This document shows positions 1 to 9,130 of a stretch of 64,000 nucleotides of DNA, piece by piece. The stretch spans positions 1,390,788-1,454,787 of the forward strand of contig JASCOF010000001.1 in the NCBI GenBank assembly GCA_029960065.1. Direction: 5' to 3'. Source of the stretch: Flavobacteriaceae bacterium PS02336 (GTDB lineage: Bacteria > Bacteroidota > Bacteroidia > Flavobacteriales > Flavobacteriaceae). Below the pieces are notes generated by a model, which was given only the letters and a program-made list of their open reading frames with translations, was not told the DNA's origin and did no database searches. A program made the translations under genes and the position numbers. How positions within the stretch are numbered: the stretch's first letter is position 1; every line of letters begins with the position of its first letter.

Positions 1-1
1 A

Positions 2-862
2 GTGCAGATTGCAATTCCTGAATATCAGTCAAATGCAGGCGACTGGCTTTTCGAAGCTTTAAAACTGGTGCCGGCTGAAACAGAACTCAAAATTCTTCGG
101 GACTATTTCAAGAATGTCTTGAGTTTCATTTTTGAAACCTTTGCAAAAGATTCCGATCCATATGACGACACGATCCATCATACCCTGCAGCAGTTTTTTC
201 AAGAAAAATTTGCACTGTTTTTACTCAGCCAGCCTGAGGATACTGCAATTGAGAACTTTAAAGCATTAATTGACTGGGCTTATGCAGATGGCGTAAAAAT
301 CTTTTATTCCGATAAAAGATATGATTTTACCGTTAAGTGCCTGGAGGAAGTGGTAAACCAGTTTTTAAATGATGAATCCAAAGCGGCAAATTTCTGGATT
401 TTATGGAGTTATTTAAGCCATAAGATTTTAACGGCTAAGATGTTTATTTTTGATAAAGCCTTTCTATTCAACCATCGCATACTTTCCTTAACGCAGTTAG
501 ATTGGAATCCCCTAAAAAATAAAAAGCATTTTTTTGAAACTTTTATACTCCAGGGGGGAGATCTTGAATCTTCCGGAAGATTAACAGCCGGCATTGGATT
601 TGAGGAATTAATGCCTGACGCTGTCAGCTGGCTGGCTGAACGCATTAAAAAAGAGTGGCCCGGAAATAAAGACTGGGATTTTTATCTTGAAAAAATTATT
701 ATCCAGACCTATTACGACGGCCGCATGAGAAGAGAAATCACGGCATCTGCCAGATTAAGGAATGATTTTATTGCGCTGCTGGACAAGCTGATAGATCAGA
801 GCGCTTCTTCCACAGCTTATATAATCCGTGAAGATTTCATATCTTCAAAAGGACTGCCGTAA
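2..862 (+). CDS. Hypothetical protein, possibly missing its 5' end
   Basis: About 286 residues are visible. The reading frame is open to the left edge and the first possible start is a GTG at base 2, so the true start may lie outside the window. The protein is rich in aromatic residues and looks wholly alpha-helical and soluble, with no signal peptide, membrane segment or catalytic motif I can name. Length and helical character are loosely reminiscent of RteC-like regulators of Bacteroides conjugative transposons, but I see no convincing match and do not assign that function. It is the only plus-strand gene before a pair of minus-strand genes. Confidence 0.6.
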   Translation: MQIAIPEYQSNAGDWLFEALKLVPAETELKILRDYFKNVLSFIFETFAKDSDPYDDTIHHTLQQFFQEKFALFLLSQPEDTAIENFKALIDWAYADGVKIFYSDKRYDFTVKCLEEVVNQFLNDESKAANFWILWSYLSHKILTAKMFIFDKAFLFNHRILSLTQLDWNPLKNKKHFFETFILQGGDLESSGRLTAGIGFEELMPDAVSWLAERIKKEWPGNKDWDFYLEKIIIQTYYDGRMRREITASARLRNDFIALLDKLIDQSASSTAYIIREDFISSKGLP

Positions 863-926
863 AATTGGTGACATTTTTCAGTAACTCGGAAAAAAATACA
901 GAAAAGATAAAAAAGATTCACGGTAT

Positions 927-1205
927 TTATGAACCGCACCATTTTGTCTTTAATGACTGTATCTTTGCCTTTAGTGCAGACAGGTCGTTAATCTCATGGA
1001 GATAAAACAGTCCAACTACAATATAATGGGAATTTGGCTTAACGTCTTCATTGAAGGTATCCGTAAAATAAAACTGCGGGTCTGCTGAATTATAAATTAA
1101 GGCATATGCATTATCAGGATTCGGAGCCGAGATGCATCCATTAAACAGATTTACAATCTCCTGATCAGTAAGCGCACATAAAAAGTGGCAGATTAGTTCA
1201 TTCAT
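927..1205 (-). CDS. Hypothetical protein, 92 aa
   Basis: The reading frame could begin at 1238, but the ATG at 1205 is preferred because it lies 4 bases after the stop of the upstream lipoprotein gene, which suggests translational coupling. The protein begins MNELICHFLCAL and has no signal peptide. The middle has an alternating hydrophobic pattern (HYIVVGLFYLHEI) and the end is a helical KAKIQSLKTKW stretch. I do not recognise the family. It probably forms a two-gene transcription unit with the lipoprotein gene. Confidence 0.5.
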   Translation of the reverse strand: MNELICHFLCALTDQEIVNLFNGCISAPNPDNAYALIYNSADPQFYFTDTFNEDVKPNSHYIVVGLFYLHEINDLSALKAKIQSLKTKWCGS

Positions 1206-1209
1206 GGTA

Positions 1210-1611
1210 TTACTTGTAAAATTTATATTCAATTCCAAATTTAAACACCGATGCCGGCGTAGATCCGGTTGGGAAAAAACGGATAATTAAAGTATCGCTG
1301 TTTTTTTTTGCTGTGATCTTATAGCCTCTTTCTTCCATGTAGGTGGAGGTTTTGTCCTGAGCATCAATAATTTCAATTTTGGCAGGATTTTTTGAAACCT
1401 TAAATATGGAATTATGTGTGTTTTCAAATATAAAAATATTTCCCTGTTTTTCAACTGTAATGTAATCTGCAGAAGCGGTGTCCGAGCTCATGATGCGGTT
1501 AACTGCCCCTGCATTTAAATTATAAGTGGTTTCAACCATTTTGCCATAGCCCGGTTTCGAACTGCACGACATTATAACCGCCAGTATGGGCAGCAGCGTT
1601 TCTTTTTTCAT
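1210..1611 (-). CDS. Hypothetical lipoprotein, 133 aa
   Basis: The N-terminus MKKETLLPILAVIMSC is a short lipoprotein signal with the lipobox cysteine at residue 16, so the mature protein should be attached to a membrane and exposed to the periplasm or cell surface. The remainder is beta-rich with alternating hydrophobic residues and no enzyme motif. It is followed after 4 bases by the 92-aa gene, and its upstream gap carries two palindromic blocks that could be regulatory. The family is not recognised. Confidence 0.6.
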   Translation of the reverse strand: MKKETLLPILAVIMSCSSKPGYGKMVETTYNLNAGAVNRIMSSDTASADYITVEKQGNIFIFENTHNSIFKVSKNPAKIEIIDAQDKTSTYMEERGYKITAKKNSDTLIIRFFPTGSTPASVFKFGIEYKFYK

Positions 1612-2052
1612 TTAACCTTCTTTTACGTTAATAAAATATATCCTTCTGATCTAAAGTTTGATACACGATTTGAAATAAGATCAGGAATTAAATTTTCTCG
1701 GCATTATTGCCTGCTGTTTAAAGCACAACAGCAGATTTATTCTGTAAATATAGCCCTATAATAATCTCGAGGTTACGGTTTTCCGTATTACGCCAATTTT
1801 AAATTTATGGCTGAAGATACGAATATTCGTTCATATCTTCTGGATTTTTGGGTGAATCACCCAATGAAGAAAGCAGGTGGATTTTGATCCGCTAGTATCG
1901 GCAGAGCTTCTTTTCATTTCCCGCAGAAACGGGCATGGACTAAACAGCGGATTTAAAACTGCCGAATTTTAATTACTGTGCAGATCGTTTTTTTAGAAGG
2001 CTGGAATTAAAAAATTAGCTAACTTTAGGCATAAGAACTAATACAGTACAGT
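1612..2052. other. Intergenic gap with nested palindromes
   Basis: No gene is seen. At 1813..1840 the arms GAAGATA and TATCTTC enclose the perfect 10-base palindrome CGAATATTCG. Ten bases further on, 1850..1862 is the 13-base palindrome GGGTGAATCACCC. The gap separates divergent genes (minus-strand lipoprotein, plus-strand gene at 2053), so a shared operator is possible. This is inference from symmetry only. Confidence 0.4.
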
Positions 2053-2517
2053 ATGGATATTGATTATCAGGACCGTAATATTTTTGAAACGGATTATATT
2101 TTCAGGATACAGACCTTTGAGAAGTACCTGGAAAGCCCCGCCGCATCACAGCAGCATTATGCAGAGTATAAGGCGGGACTCATTCCCAACATATTTTACG
2201 CGCATAATATGAAGGATGTCCTGAGCCTCTTCAAAGAAGAATATGATGATATAAAGTCCGGACTCGAGCGCTATGAAACGGACGACAACAATGATTTTCC
2301 GATGCTCAAGTCCTACGTAAATACGGAAAGGAACCTGCGAAAAATATTGGACAAGGACCAGCTAAGAGACTATACCACACTGCTGGAACGCTCCTTTGAC
2401 AGCCAGAAGACCGATGCAAAGGCCACAGCAGTGAGCCGTTTTTTTCTGTCCAGCCCGATATTGGAGAGCTATATCTATCAGATTGAGAAGGTTTTCGGGA
2501 AAGGCATCCTAGACTGA
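2053..2517 (+). CDS. Hypothetical protein, 154 aa
   Basis: A soluble, mostly helical and charged protein with no signal peptide or membrane segment. Lysine, aspartate and glutamate dominate and the second half (ERNLRKILDKDQLRDY) looks like a helical bundle. No family is recognised. GC-rich third positions are like those of the genes around it and unlike the AT-rich chromosome at the right of the window, which supports its being part of the same imported segment. It is followed 65 bases later by another unknown gene on the same strand. Confidence 0.55.
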   Translation: MDIDYQDRNIFETDYIFRIQTFEKYLESPAASQQHYAEYKAGLIPNIFYAHNMKDVLSLFKEEYDDIKSGLERYETDDNNDFPMLKSYVNTERNLRKILDKDQLRDYTTLLERSFDSQKTDAKATAVSRFFLSSPILESYIYQIEKVFGKGILD

Positions 2518-2582
2518 TTTCGGATTTTCTGGTGAGATTTTCGGATCATATGCCGTCCTTTTAATCTCTTAATTTTCGATTT

Positions 2583-2975
2583 ATGGAACTGCATTTTGAA
2601 GATTTAGCGCTGACCGTTAGAGCCGGAGAGCTGGACGTGCCTTACGGCCTGAGTGACGAGACCCTGTTTTTATCGGTCCGCAGCCATTTAGCCGGTGTGC
2701 TTGGTTTCGGAGGCACAGAAATTTTCTGTTTTGGACCGGCACCGGACAACACGGCAGACGGTCAGGATGAGCTGCTGGAGAACGGCATCTTCTACCGTAT
2801 CATCGGATATGAAAAGAATCTTGGCATCGATCTGGAGAGTGCGGCGGATGAAATAATGAGCGCCTTCCATTTCTTGGTCGAAAATTTCGAGCCAAGATGG
2901 GCCACGATCTTCGTGGAGGAGGGATCCGCAAAAAGAGAGGTGACAATCGAGCTTCTGTATCAGGAAGTGTTCTGA
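2583..2975 (+). CDS. Hypothetical protein, 130 aa
   Basis: A small acidic soluble protein without signal peptide. It has a glycine-rich centre (GVLGFGGTEIFCFGP) and an acidic helical second half. I recognise no family or motif. It sits between two other plus-strand genes with gaps of 65 and 73 bases, so it may be co-transcribed with them. Codon use is GC-rich at third positions as in its neighbours. Confidence 0.55.
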   Translation: MELHFEDLALTVRAGELDVPYGLSDETLFLSVRSHLAGVLGFGGTEIFCFGPAPDNTADGQDELLENGIFYRIIGYEKNLGIDLESAADEIMSAFHFLVENFEPRWATIFVEEGSAKREVTIELLYQEVF

Positions 2976-3048
2976 AAATCGTTCCTCACTGCTGTTCTTT
3001 GCGCAAAAGGATCAAGCAGGCCAATTATAAATTTAAAATAGAGGAGAA

Positions 3049-3480
3049 ATGAATCCAGAAGACGGCATTGAAAGATTTATCAGCGCGCAGCAGGACACCT
3101 ACGCCCGGGCATTGGAAGAAATCAGAAGCGGACGCAAGCAGAGCCACTGGATGTGGTTTGTCTTCCCGCAGATCAGGGGTCTGGGTTTTACGGACTATAA
3201 TGTATATTTTGGCCTAAAAGACCTGGACGAAGCCAGGGAATATCTTAACGATCCGGTGCTGGGCAAACGTCTTGTCGAGGTTTCACAGGCGGTCCTGGGA
3301 CTGAACGGAAAAACCGCGCTGGAGATTTTCGGAAAGCCTGACCAGCGGAAGCTCAGGTCCTGCATGACGCTGTTCAGCAGGATTGCCGATGCGGATCCGG
3401 TCTTCGGAAAAGTGCTTCAGAAATACTATGGCGGCATTTTGGATGAGAAAACAATTTCCATTCTCGGGACTCAAAATTAG
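3049..3480 (+). CDS. DUF1810 family protein
   Basis: The 143-residue length and the motifs match the DUF1810 family: an N-terminal ERFISAQQDTYARALEEI helix, the highly conserved SHWMWFVFPQIRGLG segment at about residues 37-51, and RKLRSCMTLF followed by VLQKYYGG near the C-terminus. Family members are small cytosolic proteins of uncertain biochemical role found scattered in bacteria, often as accessory genes. The ATG at 3049 is preceded closely by a purine-rich GAGGAG. It is the last gene before a convergent minus-strand group led by the SRAP gene. Confidence 0.8.
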   Translation: MNPEDGIERFISAQQDTYARALEEIRSGRKQSHWMWFVFPQIRGLGFTDYNVYFGLKDLDEAREYLNDPVLGKRLVEVSQAVLGLNGKTALEIFGKPDQRKLRSCMTLFSRIADADPVFGKVLQKYYGGILDEKTISILGTQN

Positions 3481-3503
3481 GTTCTAATGATTCTATCCAA
3501 ACC

Positions 3504-3941
3504 TCACAGGTCGACGTAGATAATTTTTACCTTCTCGCGGTGCCCGTCGATCAGGCAATTTATCTCATTGCTCAGCTCCCTGTACTTGGCTGCCGACTCT
3601 TCCTTTTCCTGATTCTTTTCCATTTCCAGCCTATTGGTTTTTTCCTCGGGAGTTTCCTGGACCATCTGCCCCAATTCCATTTCGGTGCCTGGCTCGCCAT
3701 CATTTTCCAGAGCCTCTTTCTGCTGCCACCTTAAGGCAGCTTTTGCCTCCCTGTGGCAGACGATGATGTAGTCTTTCAGCAGCCCGACACATCTTTGCAC
3801 ATGCTCGCCGAAGCCGCCGTCTTCGTCAAGGAGTTCATAGGGATAGGTGTAATTGATGATCTCCATTCGGGAATGAAGGTCAATTTTAAAGTATTCTATA
3901 AATTCAGAGTCTGTGACTCCGTTAAACTTATCGATTTCCAT
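3504..3941 (-). CDS. Hypothetical protein after SRAP gene, 145 aa
   Basis: A longer frame reaches 4028, but that part overlaps the SRAP coding region. The ATG at 3941 lies 11 bases beyond the SRAP stop and gives a sensible start (MEIDKFNGVTDSEF). The protein is charged. Residues about 75-130 form a likely coiled coil very rich in glutamate and lysine (EEKTNRLEMEKNQEKEE). No enzyme motif or membrane segment is seen. Its position directly behind an abasic-site DNA-protein crosslinking gene suggests co-expression with it, but no function can be assigned. Confidence 0.55.
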   Translation of the reverse strand: MEIDKFNGVTDSEFIEYFKIDLHSRMEIINYTYPYELLDEDGGFGEHVQRCVGLLKDYIIVCHREAKAALRWQQKEALENDGEPGTEMELGQMVQETPEEKTNRLEMEKNQEKEESAAKYRELSNEINCLIDGHREKVKIIYVDL

Positions 3942-3952
3942 AGCAGTATCTG

Positions 3953-4576
3953 TTAGATTTGAAAGCCGACCAGGTTTCCCTGATAGGGAAAGGCGAAATC
4001 CTCGATTTTCACCGACTGGTCCAGCCATGCGGATTCGTCCTGTCGTTTGAGCATAATGGGCATTCTGAGCTTATGGTTATGGATGTACTGCATCAGGCCA
4101 TTTGCTTTTGTGGTCACCATGGTGTAGGTGTTTTTAATTTCATTTGTTAGGGGATCCGTCCAGGAGGAATACAGGCCGGCAAACGTAAAGATTTCATCAT
4201 CCTGCGAATTGATCTGGTACTTGTCCTTGCTTTTTCCCTTCTCATCATTCCAGTGCCATTCGTAATAGGCAGATGCGATTATCAGGCATCGGTTATGTGT
4301 TATATTCTTGAATGATGCTTTCTCGTCAATGGATTCAATGCGGGCATTGAGAGTGTTTTTCCTGAACTCGATGTCCTTTGCCCAGGAAGGCAGCAATCCC
4401 CAGGTGTAATCCGTTGTGATCAGATGCGGAGAGGAATTTAGTATCACAGGGATATTTGGATGGGAGAACCCGTTTATAAAATCCGACTGCAGATAGGTTT
4501 CCTCATTGTCGAGTTCCGCATTAAAGCGTCTTTTGAGATCTTCTATGGAGGCATTCTGCTGGGTATAATAACACAT
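3953..4576 (-). CDS. SRAP domain protein (SOS response-associated peptidase, YedK/HMCES family)
   Basis: SRAP proteins form a covalent thiazolidine crosslink with abasic sites in single-stranded DNA and so shield them. The required N-terminal MCYYT is present, so Cys2 becomes the nucleophile after Met removal. Other expected residues are visible: NARIES at 77-82, the EWHW motif with Glu106, and IHNHKLRMPIML near 165-176 carrying the active-site His. Length 207 aa is normal. It lies close to the dinB-dnaE pair on the same strand, as in mobile DNA-damage cassettes, although 290 bases with a small opposite ORF intervene. An SOS-like inducible role is inferred from context. Confidence 0.88.
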   Translation of the reverse strand: MCYYTQQNASIEDLKRRFNAELDNEETYLQSDFINGFSHPNIPVILNSSPHLITTDYTWGLLPSWAKDIEFRKNTLNARIESIDEKASFKNITHNRCLIIASAYYEWHWNDEKGKSKDKYQINSQDDEIFTFAGLYSSWTDPLTNEIKNTYTMVTTKANGLMQYIHNHKLRMPIMLKRQDESAWLDQSVKIEDFAFPYQGNLVGFQI

Positions 4577-4684
4577 AATATTCCGTTTTAAAGGCTGTTT
4601 TAAAAATGTCTTATCCTGATTCTAATTTGCCCTTTTAAGGGCTTTAGTCTTTTTCATACGGCTTAAGTTTGAATAAACGATCTT

Positions 4685-4837
4685 ATGGAATCTTACCCAA
4701 TAGACATTAAACGCATCGAAAGGCTTATTAAAGAAAATGAAAAGCGAAAACAAAAGCTTAGAAAAAGAAACAGCAGAAAACTGATGTACGGCATGCTTGT
4801 TTTCCTCTTTCTGTTTCTGCTTTTCTATCAAATTTAG
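4685..4837 (+). CDS. Possible small membrane protein, 50 aa
   Basis: An ATG at 4685 opens a 50-codon frame ending in TAG at 4835..4837. Residues 1-33 are strongly basic and helical (RIERLIKENEKRKQKLRKRN), and residues 34-50 are a single hydrophobic segment (MLVFLFLFLLFYQI). This cytosolic coiled stem plus C-terminal anchor pattern is common in real flavobacterial miniproteins. A TAAGTTTG box at 4664..4671 fits the Bacteroidota -7 element. It occupies the gap between the SRAP gene and dnaE on the opposite strand. No family assigned. Confidence 0.4.
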   Translation: MESYPIDIKRIERLIKENEKRKQKLRKRNSRKLMYGMLVFLFLFLLFYQI

Positions 4838-4868
4838 TTCATTCTTAGGACATTGCATAACTAAATAT

Positions 4869-7800
4869 TCAAAATTTCATTCTGTGGCGCGGCAGATTAA
4901 TTTCGTGATCCTGCGGATAAGGCTGGCGGTGGGTGCTGCTGACATCCTGTTTGATATTGTGCTGTGTGGAATACCTTTTTTCCGAGTCCGAATATCTCGG
5001 ATCAGGTATAAATGGCATTTTCGCCATTCTGGAAATGGTGATCGTAGGGAAATGATAGTCAACTTCCACTGTGCCCAAAAGCAGGTAGCATCCGCCTCCC
5101 TGAAAAGGATTATTTACAAGACTGTCCGGGAAATGCGCCGTATCAAAATAGGCTCCCTCATGATCGATCCATGTCCCGAAATACATATTGCCCCTTTTTG
5201 TAGGCACCTGTTTTGTCGAGATGAGATAGGCAAGCATGCGAACTTCCTTCTTATGGTATTTTAACAAATCCCGAACCATCACATCCCCTCGGTATCTGGT
5301 TTTGAGCAGATCAAAAACGGTGCAGGAAACCGGGAAATTCAAAAGCTCGATTTCATCAAAGGCATCCTCAAAAATCGAGCGCTCCAGAACAGGCAGCTTA
5401 AATTCCTTTGCAGGCTGTTCAATGAGCATAAGCCCGCGATTTGCTGGCTTGAAATTATTCATCAAAAGGCTTACCTGCACCAGAAGCTGGTTTTTGGTTT
5501 TTCCCGTAAAACGGAAAGCGCCGATAAAAATAAGTGTCTTTACATTCTCAATTCCCATCGGCACCCTGTTTATAAAATCTTCCAGCGATTTATAGATGCC
5601 GTTTCTCTCGCGCTCAGCAGCGATGAACAGCGATAGTTTGGAATCCAGGCCCTGCAGGTGCATAAATCCCAGATAGATATCGGTGCCGTAAAGAGCGGTC
5701 TCGTATCCGCTTTTATTCACGCAGGGGGTATGGATAACAGCGCCGGCCATTCTGGCTTCGTGCACATAGATTTCAGTTCTGTAGAACCCTCCCTGATTAT
5801 TGATTACGGCAACCATAAATTCAATAGGGTAGTGCACCTTCAGATAAAGGCTCTGGTAGCTCTCCACGGCATAGGATGCGGAGTGGGCCTTACAGAAGGA
5901 ATAGCCTGCAAAGGATTCGATCTGGCGGTAGATTTCCTGGCTCAGCGCTTCGGGATGCCCTTTTGCGGCCGCCGAAATAAAAAAATCGTCCTTCACTTTC
6001 TGGAGCGCCGCTTTAGAGCGTCCCTTGCCCGACATGGCACGCCTTAGGATATCGCCGTCCGCTGCCGACAGCCCGCCGTAATGCAGGGCAATTTTGATCA
6101 CGTCTTCCTGATACACCATAATGCCGTAGGTTTCTCCGAGCTCCTTTTCAAAGACCGGGTGAAAGTATTCAAATTTTGACGGGTTGTTATGGCGGAATAT
6201 GTATTCCTTCATCATTCCCGACTGCGCCACTCCTGGACGGATGATCGAAGAGGCAGCAACAAGGGTTTTATAATTATCGCATTTCAGACGGCGCAAAAGC
6301 CCCCGCATCGCAGGGCTCTCGATATAGAAGCATCCTATGGTTCTCCCTTCGGCCAGATAGACGTTTGCGGAGGGTTCGTTTTTTGAGATTCTCGTGTCGC
6401 GGATATTGATCCGGATTCCTCTGTTCTTCTCAATAATCTTCACGGTATCGTCAATATGCCCGATGCCCCGCTGGCTGAGGATGTCAAACTTGTCAAAACC
6501 GATATCCTCTGCCGTATGCATATCAAAGAGCACAATGGGGAATCCTTTCGGGGGCATTTCCAGAGGGGTGTAATTGGTCAGCGGCTCTTCGGAAATCAAT
6601 ATCCCGCAGGAATGCATGCTTCTCATATTGGGGTATTTTTCGAGCATCATGCCGTATTCCTGAACCAGCTTTACAATTGAGTTGGTCTGGTGGAGCTTCA
6701 TTGGATTTTTCGCCAGCATATCCAGCTCGTCTTTAGGCAGGCCGAAGACCTTTCCGACCTCGCGGAAAATCGAGCGGTATTTGAATTCAACATTAGTCCC
6801 GCAGAATGCCACATAGTCGCTTCCGTATCGGTTTGAGATGTATTTCAGGATCACATCGCGCTCTTTCCACGACCAGTCGATATCGAAGTCGGGAGGGCTT
6901 TTGCGGTTCTCATTCAAAAAGCGCTCGAAATACAGGTCAAGCTCCAATGGGCAGATGTCGGTTATTCCCAGACAGTAGGCAATGATGCTGTTCGCGCCCG
7001 AGCCCCTTCCGATATGAAGGAAGCCGCAGAAGGTGCTGTAGCGTATGATGTCCCAGGTGATCAGAAAGTAGCCGCTGAATTCAAGGTCATTGATGACTTT
7101 CAGCTCTTTCTCCACACGCGCTTTTGCTTCTGCATTATGGCGCCCATATCTCCGTACCAGGCCTTCTTCGGCAAGGGTGGTCAGAAGGGCAATATCCCCT
7201 TTTTTACTTTTGGTGTAATGCCTTTTGTTTTTCGGACTTTCAAAATCGTACTGAAAATTACAGCGCTCGATGATATGCCTTGTATTCTGGATGATTTCGG
7301 GATAATCTTCATACAGTGCGATAAGTTCCGCTTCCGGAATCATCACATCCGATTTGCCGCACCAGTGGTCAGGTTCGAGTTTGGAGAGAAGCTCATTGAG
7401 GTCAACCGCGCGCAGGATCCTGTGCAGGTTGTATTCCCTTTTGGTGCGGAATACCACCGGCTGGAGGATCACCATTTCGGCGCGGCGTCTTCTCCACTGC
7501 GATACGACGAGCTTCTGCAGCTGGTCGGGACGTATGCCTATGTATTCATTATGCCGCAGCTCGTCGGGCGCATTTTCCAGAGGATAGATGATGAAAACAT
7601 CCGAGAAGAACGGCGCTGTTTCGGGGAGCGGCTTCTTTTCAAAGTTATGTTCGGTCAGAAAGCGGTTCATCTGGGCGAGCCCCACGGCATTCTGCGCAAG
7701 GCCGATATAGCGCAATTTATGGCAGCAGCGGAATTCTATCCCGACAAGCGGTTTTATGCCTAGAGCCTGGCAGCCTTTTATAAAATCATAAATCCCTGTA

Positions 7801-7922
7801 ACGGTATTGATATCGGTCAAGGCTGCCGCCGTGACACCGCAATCCGCTGCCTGCCTGATCAGATCATCCAGCGGTATGGTGCCGTAGCGCAGGGAATGGA
7901 ATGAGTGGCAGTTGAGAAACAT
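4869..7922 (-). CDS. dnaE: Error-prone DNA polymerase III alpha subunit (short, DnaE2/ImuC-like)
   Basis: A C-family DNA polymerase of 1017 residues, shorter than replicative DnaE (commonly 1150-1450) and close to ImuC/DnaE2. The N-terminal PHP domain (about 1-70, HSFHSLRYGT and LTDINTVTG) is followed by the polymerase core with catalytic PDFDIDW (Asp345, Asp347 and Asp349). Further on are a helix-hairpin region near ENVKTLIFIGAF and a C-terminal OB-like fold near residues 890-960 (VRMLAYLISTK). It starts 3 bases after dinB ends, so the two are one operon. Pairing of a short DnaE with a Y-family polymerase is known from mutagenic translesion cassettes on bacterial mobile elements. ImuA- and LexA-like partners are not seen here. 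Confidence 0.85.
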   Translation of the reverse strand: MFLNCHSFHSLRYGTIPLDDLIRQAADCGVTAAALTDINTVTGIYDFIKGCQALGIKPLVGIEFRCCHKLRYIGLAQNAVGLAQMNRFLTEHNFEKKPLPETAPFFSDVFIIYPLENAPDELRHNEYIGIRPDQLQKLVVSQWRRRRAEMVILQPVVFRTKREYNLHRILRAVDLNELLSKLEPDHWCGKSDVMIPEAELIALYEDYPEIIQNTRHIIERCNFQYDFESPKNKRHYTKSKKGDIALLTTLAEEGLVRRYGRHNAEAKARVEKELKVINDLEFSGYFLITWDIIRYSTFCGFLHIGRGSGANSIIAYCLGITDICPLELDLYFERFLNENRKSPPDFDIDWSWKERDVILKYISNRYGSDYVAFCGTNVEFKYRSIFREVGKVFGLPKDELDMLAKNPMKLHQTNSIVKLVQEYGMMLEKYPNMRSMHSCGILISEEPLTNYTPLEMPPKGFPIVLFDMHTAEDIGFDKFDILSQRGIGHIDDTVKIIEKNRGIRINIRDTRISKNEPSANVYLAEGRTIGCFYIESPAMRGLLRRLKCDNYKTLVAASSIIRPGVAQSGMMKEYIFRHNNPSKFEYFHPVFEKELGETYGIMVYQEDVIKIALHYGGLSAADGDILRRAMSGKGRSKAALQKVKDDFFISAAAKGHPEALSQEIYRQIESFAGYSFCKAHSASYAVESYQSLYLKVHYPIEFMVAVINNQGGFYRTEIYVHEARMAGAVIHTPCVNKSGYETALYGTDIYLGFMHLQGLDSKLSLFIAAERERNGIYKSLEDFINRVPMGIENVKTLIFIGAFRFTGKTKNQLLVQVSLLMNNFKPANRGLMLIEQPAKEFKLPVLERSIFEDAFDEIELLNFPVSCTVFDLLKTRYRGDVMVRDLLKYHKKEVRMLAYLISTKQVPTKRGNMYFGTWIDHEGAYFDTAHFPDSLVNNPFQGGGCYLLLGTVEVDYHFPTITISRMAKMPFIPDPRYSDSEKRYSTQHNIKQDVSSTHRQPYPQDHEINLPRHRMKF

Positions 7923-7925
7923 GAT

Positions 7926-9107
7926 TTATTTTTTTCGTTTTAAAATTTCGTCTTTGTTATTGGACTTGAAAGATGCACCGGCGCATCTCATCACGGCATC
8001 AAAGCCGTAGCGGCTCTTCATTCGGTCCATTGCCTGATACAGGGCAAGCATCTCCTCGGTGTCATTGAACAGGTCGATCTGGTAGGTTCCCCTGACAAGG
8101 CCGCTGAAGCGCACACCGATTAGGCGCAGCCTCATCCTTCGCTGGTAGAGCTTCTCAAAGAGATCTGCGACTGTCTGGTTCAGGATATGGTCGGCCGAGG
8201 TATACTGCACACGGGACTGTTTGGTTTCGGTATCAAAGTTGGCATAGCGTATTTTGACGGTCACAGTCGAGGCGAGCCACTCTTCTGCGCGCAGCTGGTA
8301 GGCCAGCTTTTCGACCATTCCCTGCAGGATCCTGCTGAGTTTCAGTATATCAATCGTGTCCTGGGAGAAGGTGTGCTCGGTGGAAATGGACTTTCTTTCC
8401 GTGTAGGGCTCCACAGGGGTGTTGTCGATGCCGTTGGCTTTCTTCCAGAGTTCTGTTCCGTTTTTGCCGATCATCTGTTGCAGGGACTCGGCGGGCATTT
8501 CGGAGAGCGTGCGGATGGTGCGGATGCCGATGCGCGAAAGAAGCTCAAAGGTTTTCTGCCCCACCATGGGGATCTTGCGGATGGAGAGCGGGTTCAGGAA
8601 GGACTGCACCAGATGCTCGGGGATTTCAAGGTTCTGCTTCTGCTTGCCTTCGCCCGTGCCGATTTTCGATACGGTCTTGTTGACCGAAAGGGCAAAGGTG
8701 AGGGGCAGGCCCGTTTCCTTTGTGATTCGCTGCGCCAGCTCATCGGTCCATTTGTAGCTTCCGTAGAAACGGTCCATGCCGGTGATGTCGAGATAGAATT
8801 CATCGATGCTGGCCTTTTCCACCACGGGCGCCTTTTCCTGGATGATTTCGGTAATGTCATGGGAGAGCCTCGAGTAGAGCTCCATGTCGCCCTTCATGAT
8901 TTTGGCCTGAGGGCAGAGCTTCATGGCCATGTGTATGGGCATGGCCGAACGCACCCCGAATTTACGGGCTTCGTAGGAGCAGGATGCCACAACGCCCCTG
9001 TCCCCGCCGCCTATGATCAGCGGAATGCCGTTAAGTTCTGAATTGGAAAGCCTTTCGCACGATACGAAAAAGGTGTTCATGTCGATATGCACAATTGCCC
9101 TGCTCAT
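7926..9107 (-). CDS. dinB: Y-family DNA polymerase (DinB/Pol IV-like)
   Basis: Translesion polymerase of 393 aa. The palm residues are intact: Asp9 in HIDMNTFF and Asp102-Glu103 in SIDEFYLD. The fingers region shows YEARKFGVRSAMP, the thumb has helix-hairpin-helix sequence IRKIPMVGQKTFELLSRIGI, and a little-finger domain lies at about 235-345. It is followed after 3 bases by dnaE, so it is the first gene of the operon. A TAATTTTG box and an imperfect inverted repeat lie just upstream of the ATG at 9107. GC-rich codon use differs from chromosomal genes on the right of the window, which suggests acquisition with the element. Exact subfamily (DinB or ImuB-like) is less certain. Confidence 0.9.
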   Translation of the reverse strand: MSRAIVHIDMNTFFVSCERLSNSELNGIPLIIGGGDRGVVASCSYEARKFGVRSAMPIHMAMKLCPQAKIMKGDMELYSRLSHDITEIIQEKAPVVEKASIDEFYLDITGMDRFYGSYKWTDELAQRITKETGLPLTFALSVNKTVSKIGTGEGKQKQNLEIPEHLVQSFLNPLSIRKIPMVGQKTFELLSRIGIRTIRTLSEMPAESLQQMIGKNGTELWKKANGIDNTPVEPYTERKSISTEHTFSQDTIDILKLSRILQGMVEKLAYQLRAEEWLASTVTVKIRYANFDTETKQSRVQYTSADHILNQTVADLFEKLYQRRMRLRLIGVRFSGLVRGTYQIDLFNDTEEMLALYQAMDRMKSRYGFDAVMRCAGASFKSNNKDEILKRKK

Positions 9108-9130
9108 GGTCTGTTCATTTTTATACAGAT

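Noticed and set aside
2..862. RteC-type regulator call for the first gene
   Set aside because: Only general helical character and length are similar; no diagnostic motif.
7014..7763. Plus-strand open frame of 249 codons
   Set aside because: It is antisense to the dnaE coding region, where the polymerase motifs are unambiguous; no family likeness.
8187..9041. Plus-strand open frame of 284 codons
   Set aside because: Antisense to dinB, caused by GC-rich codon use that removes stops on the other strand.
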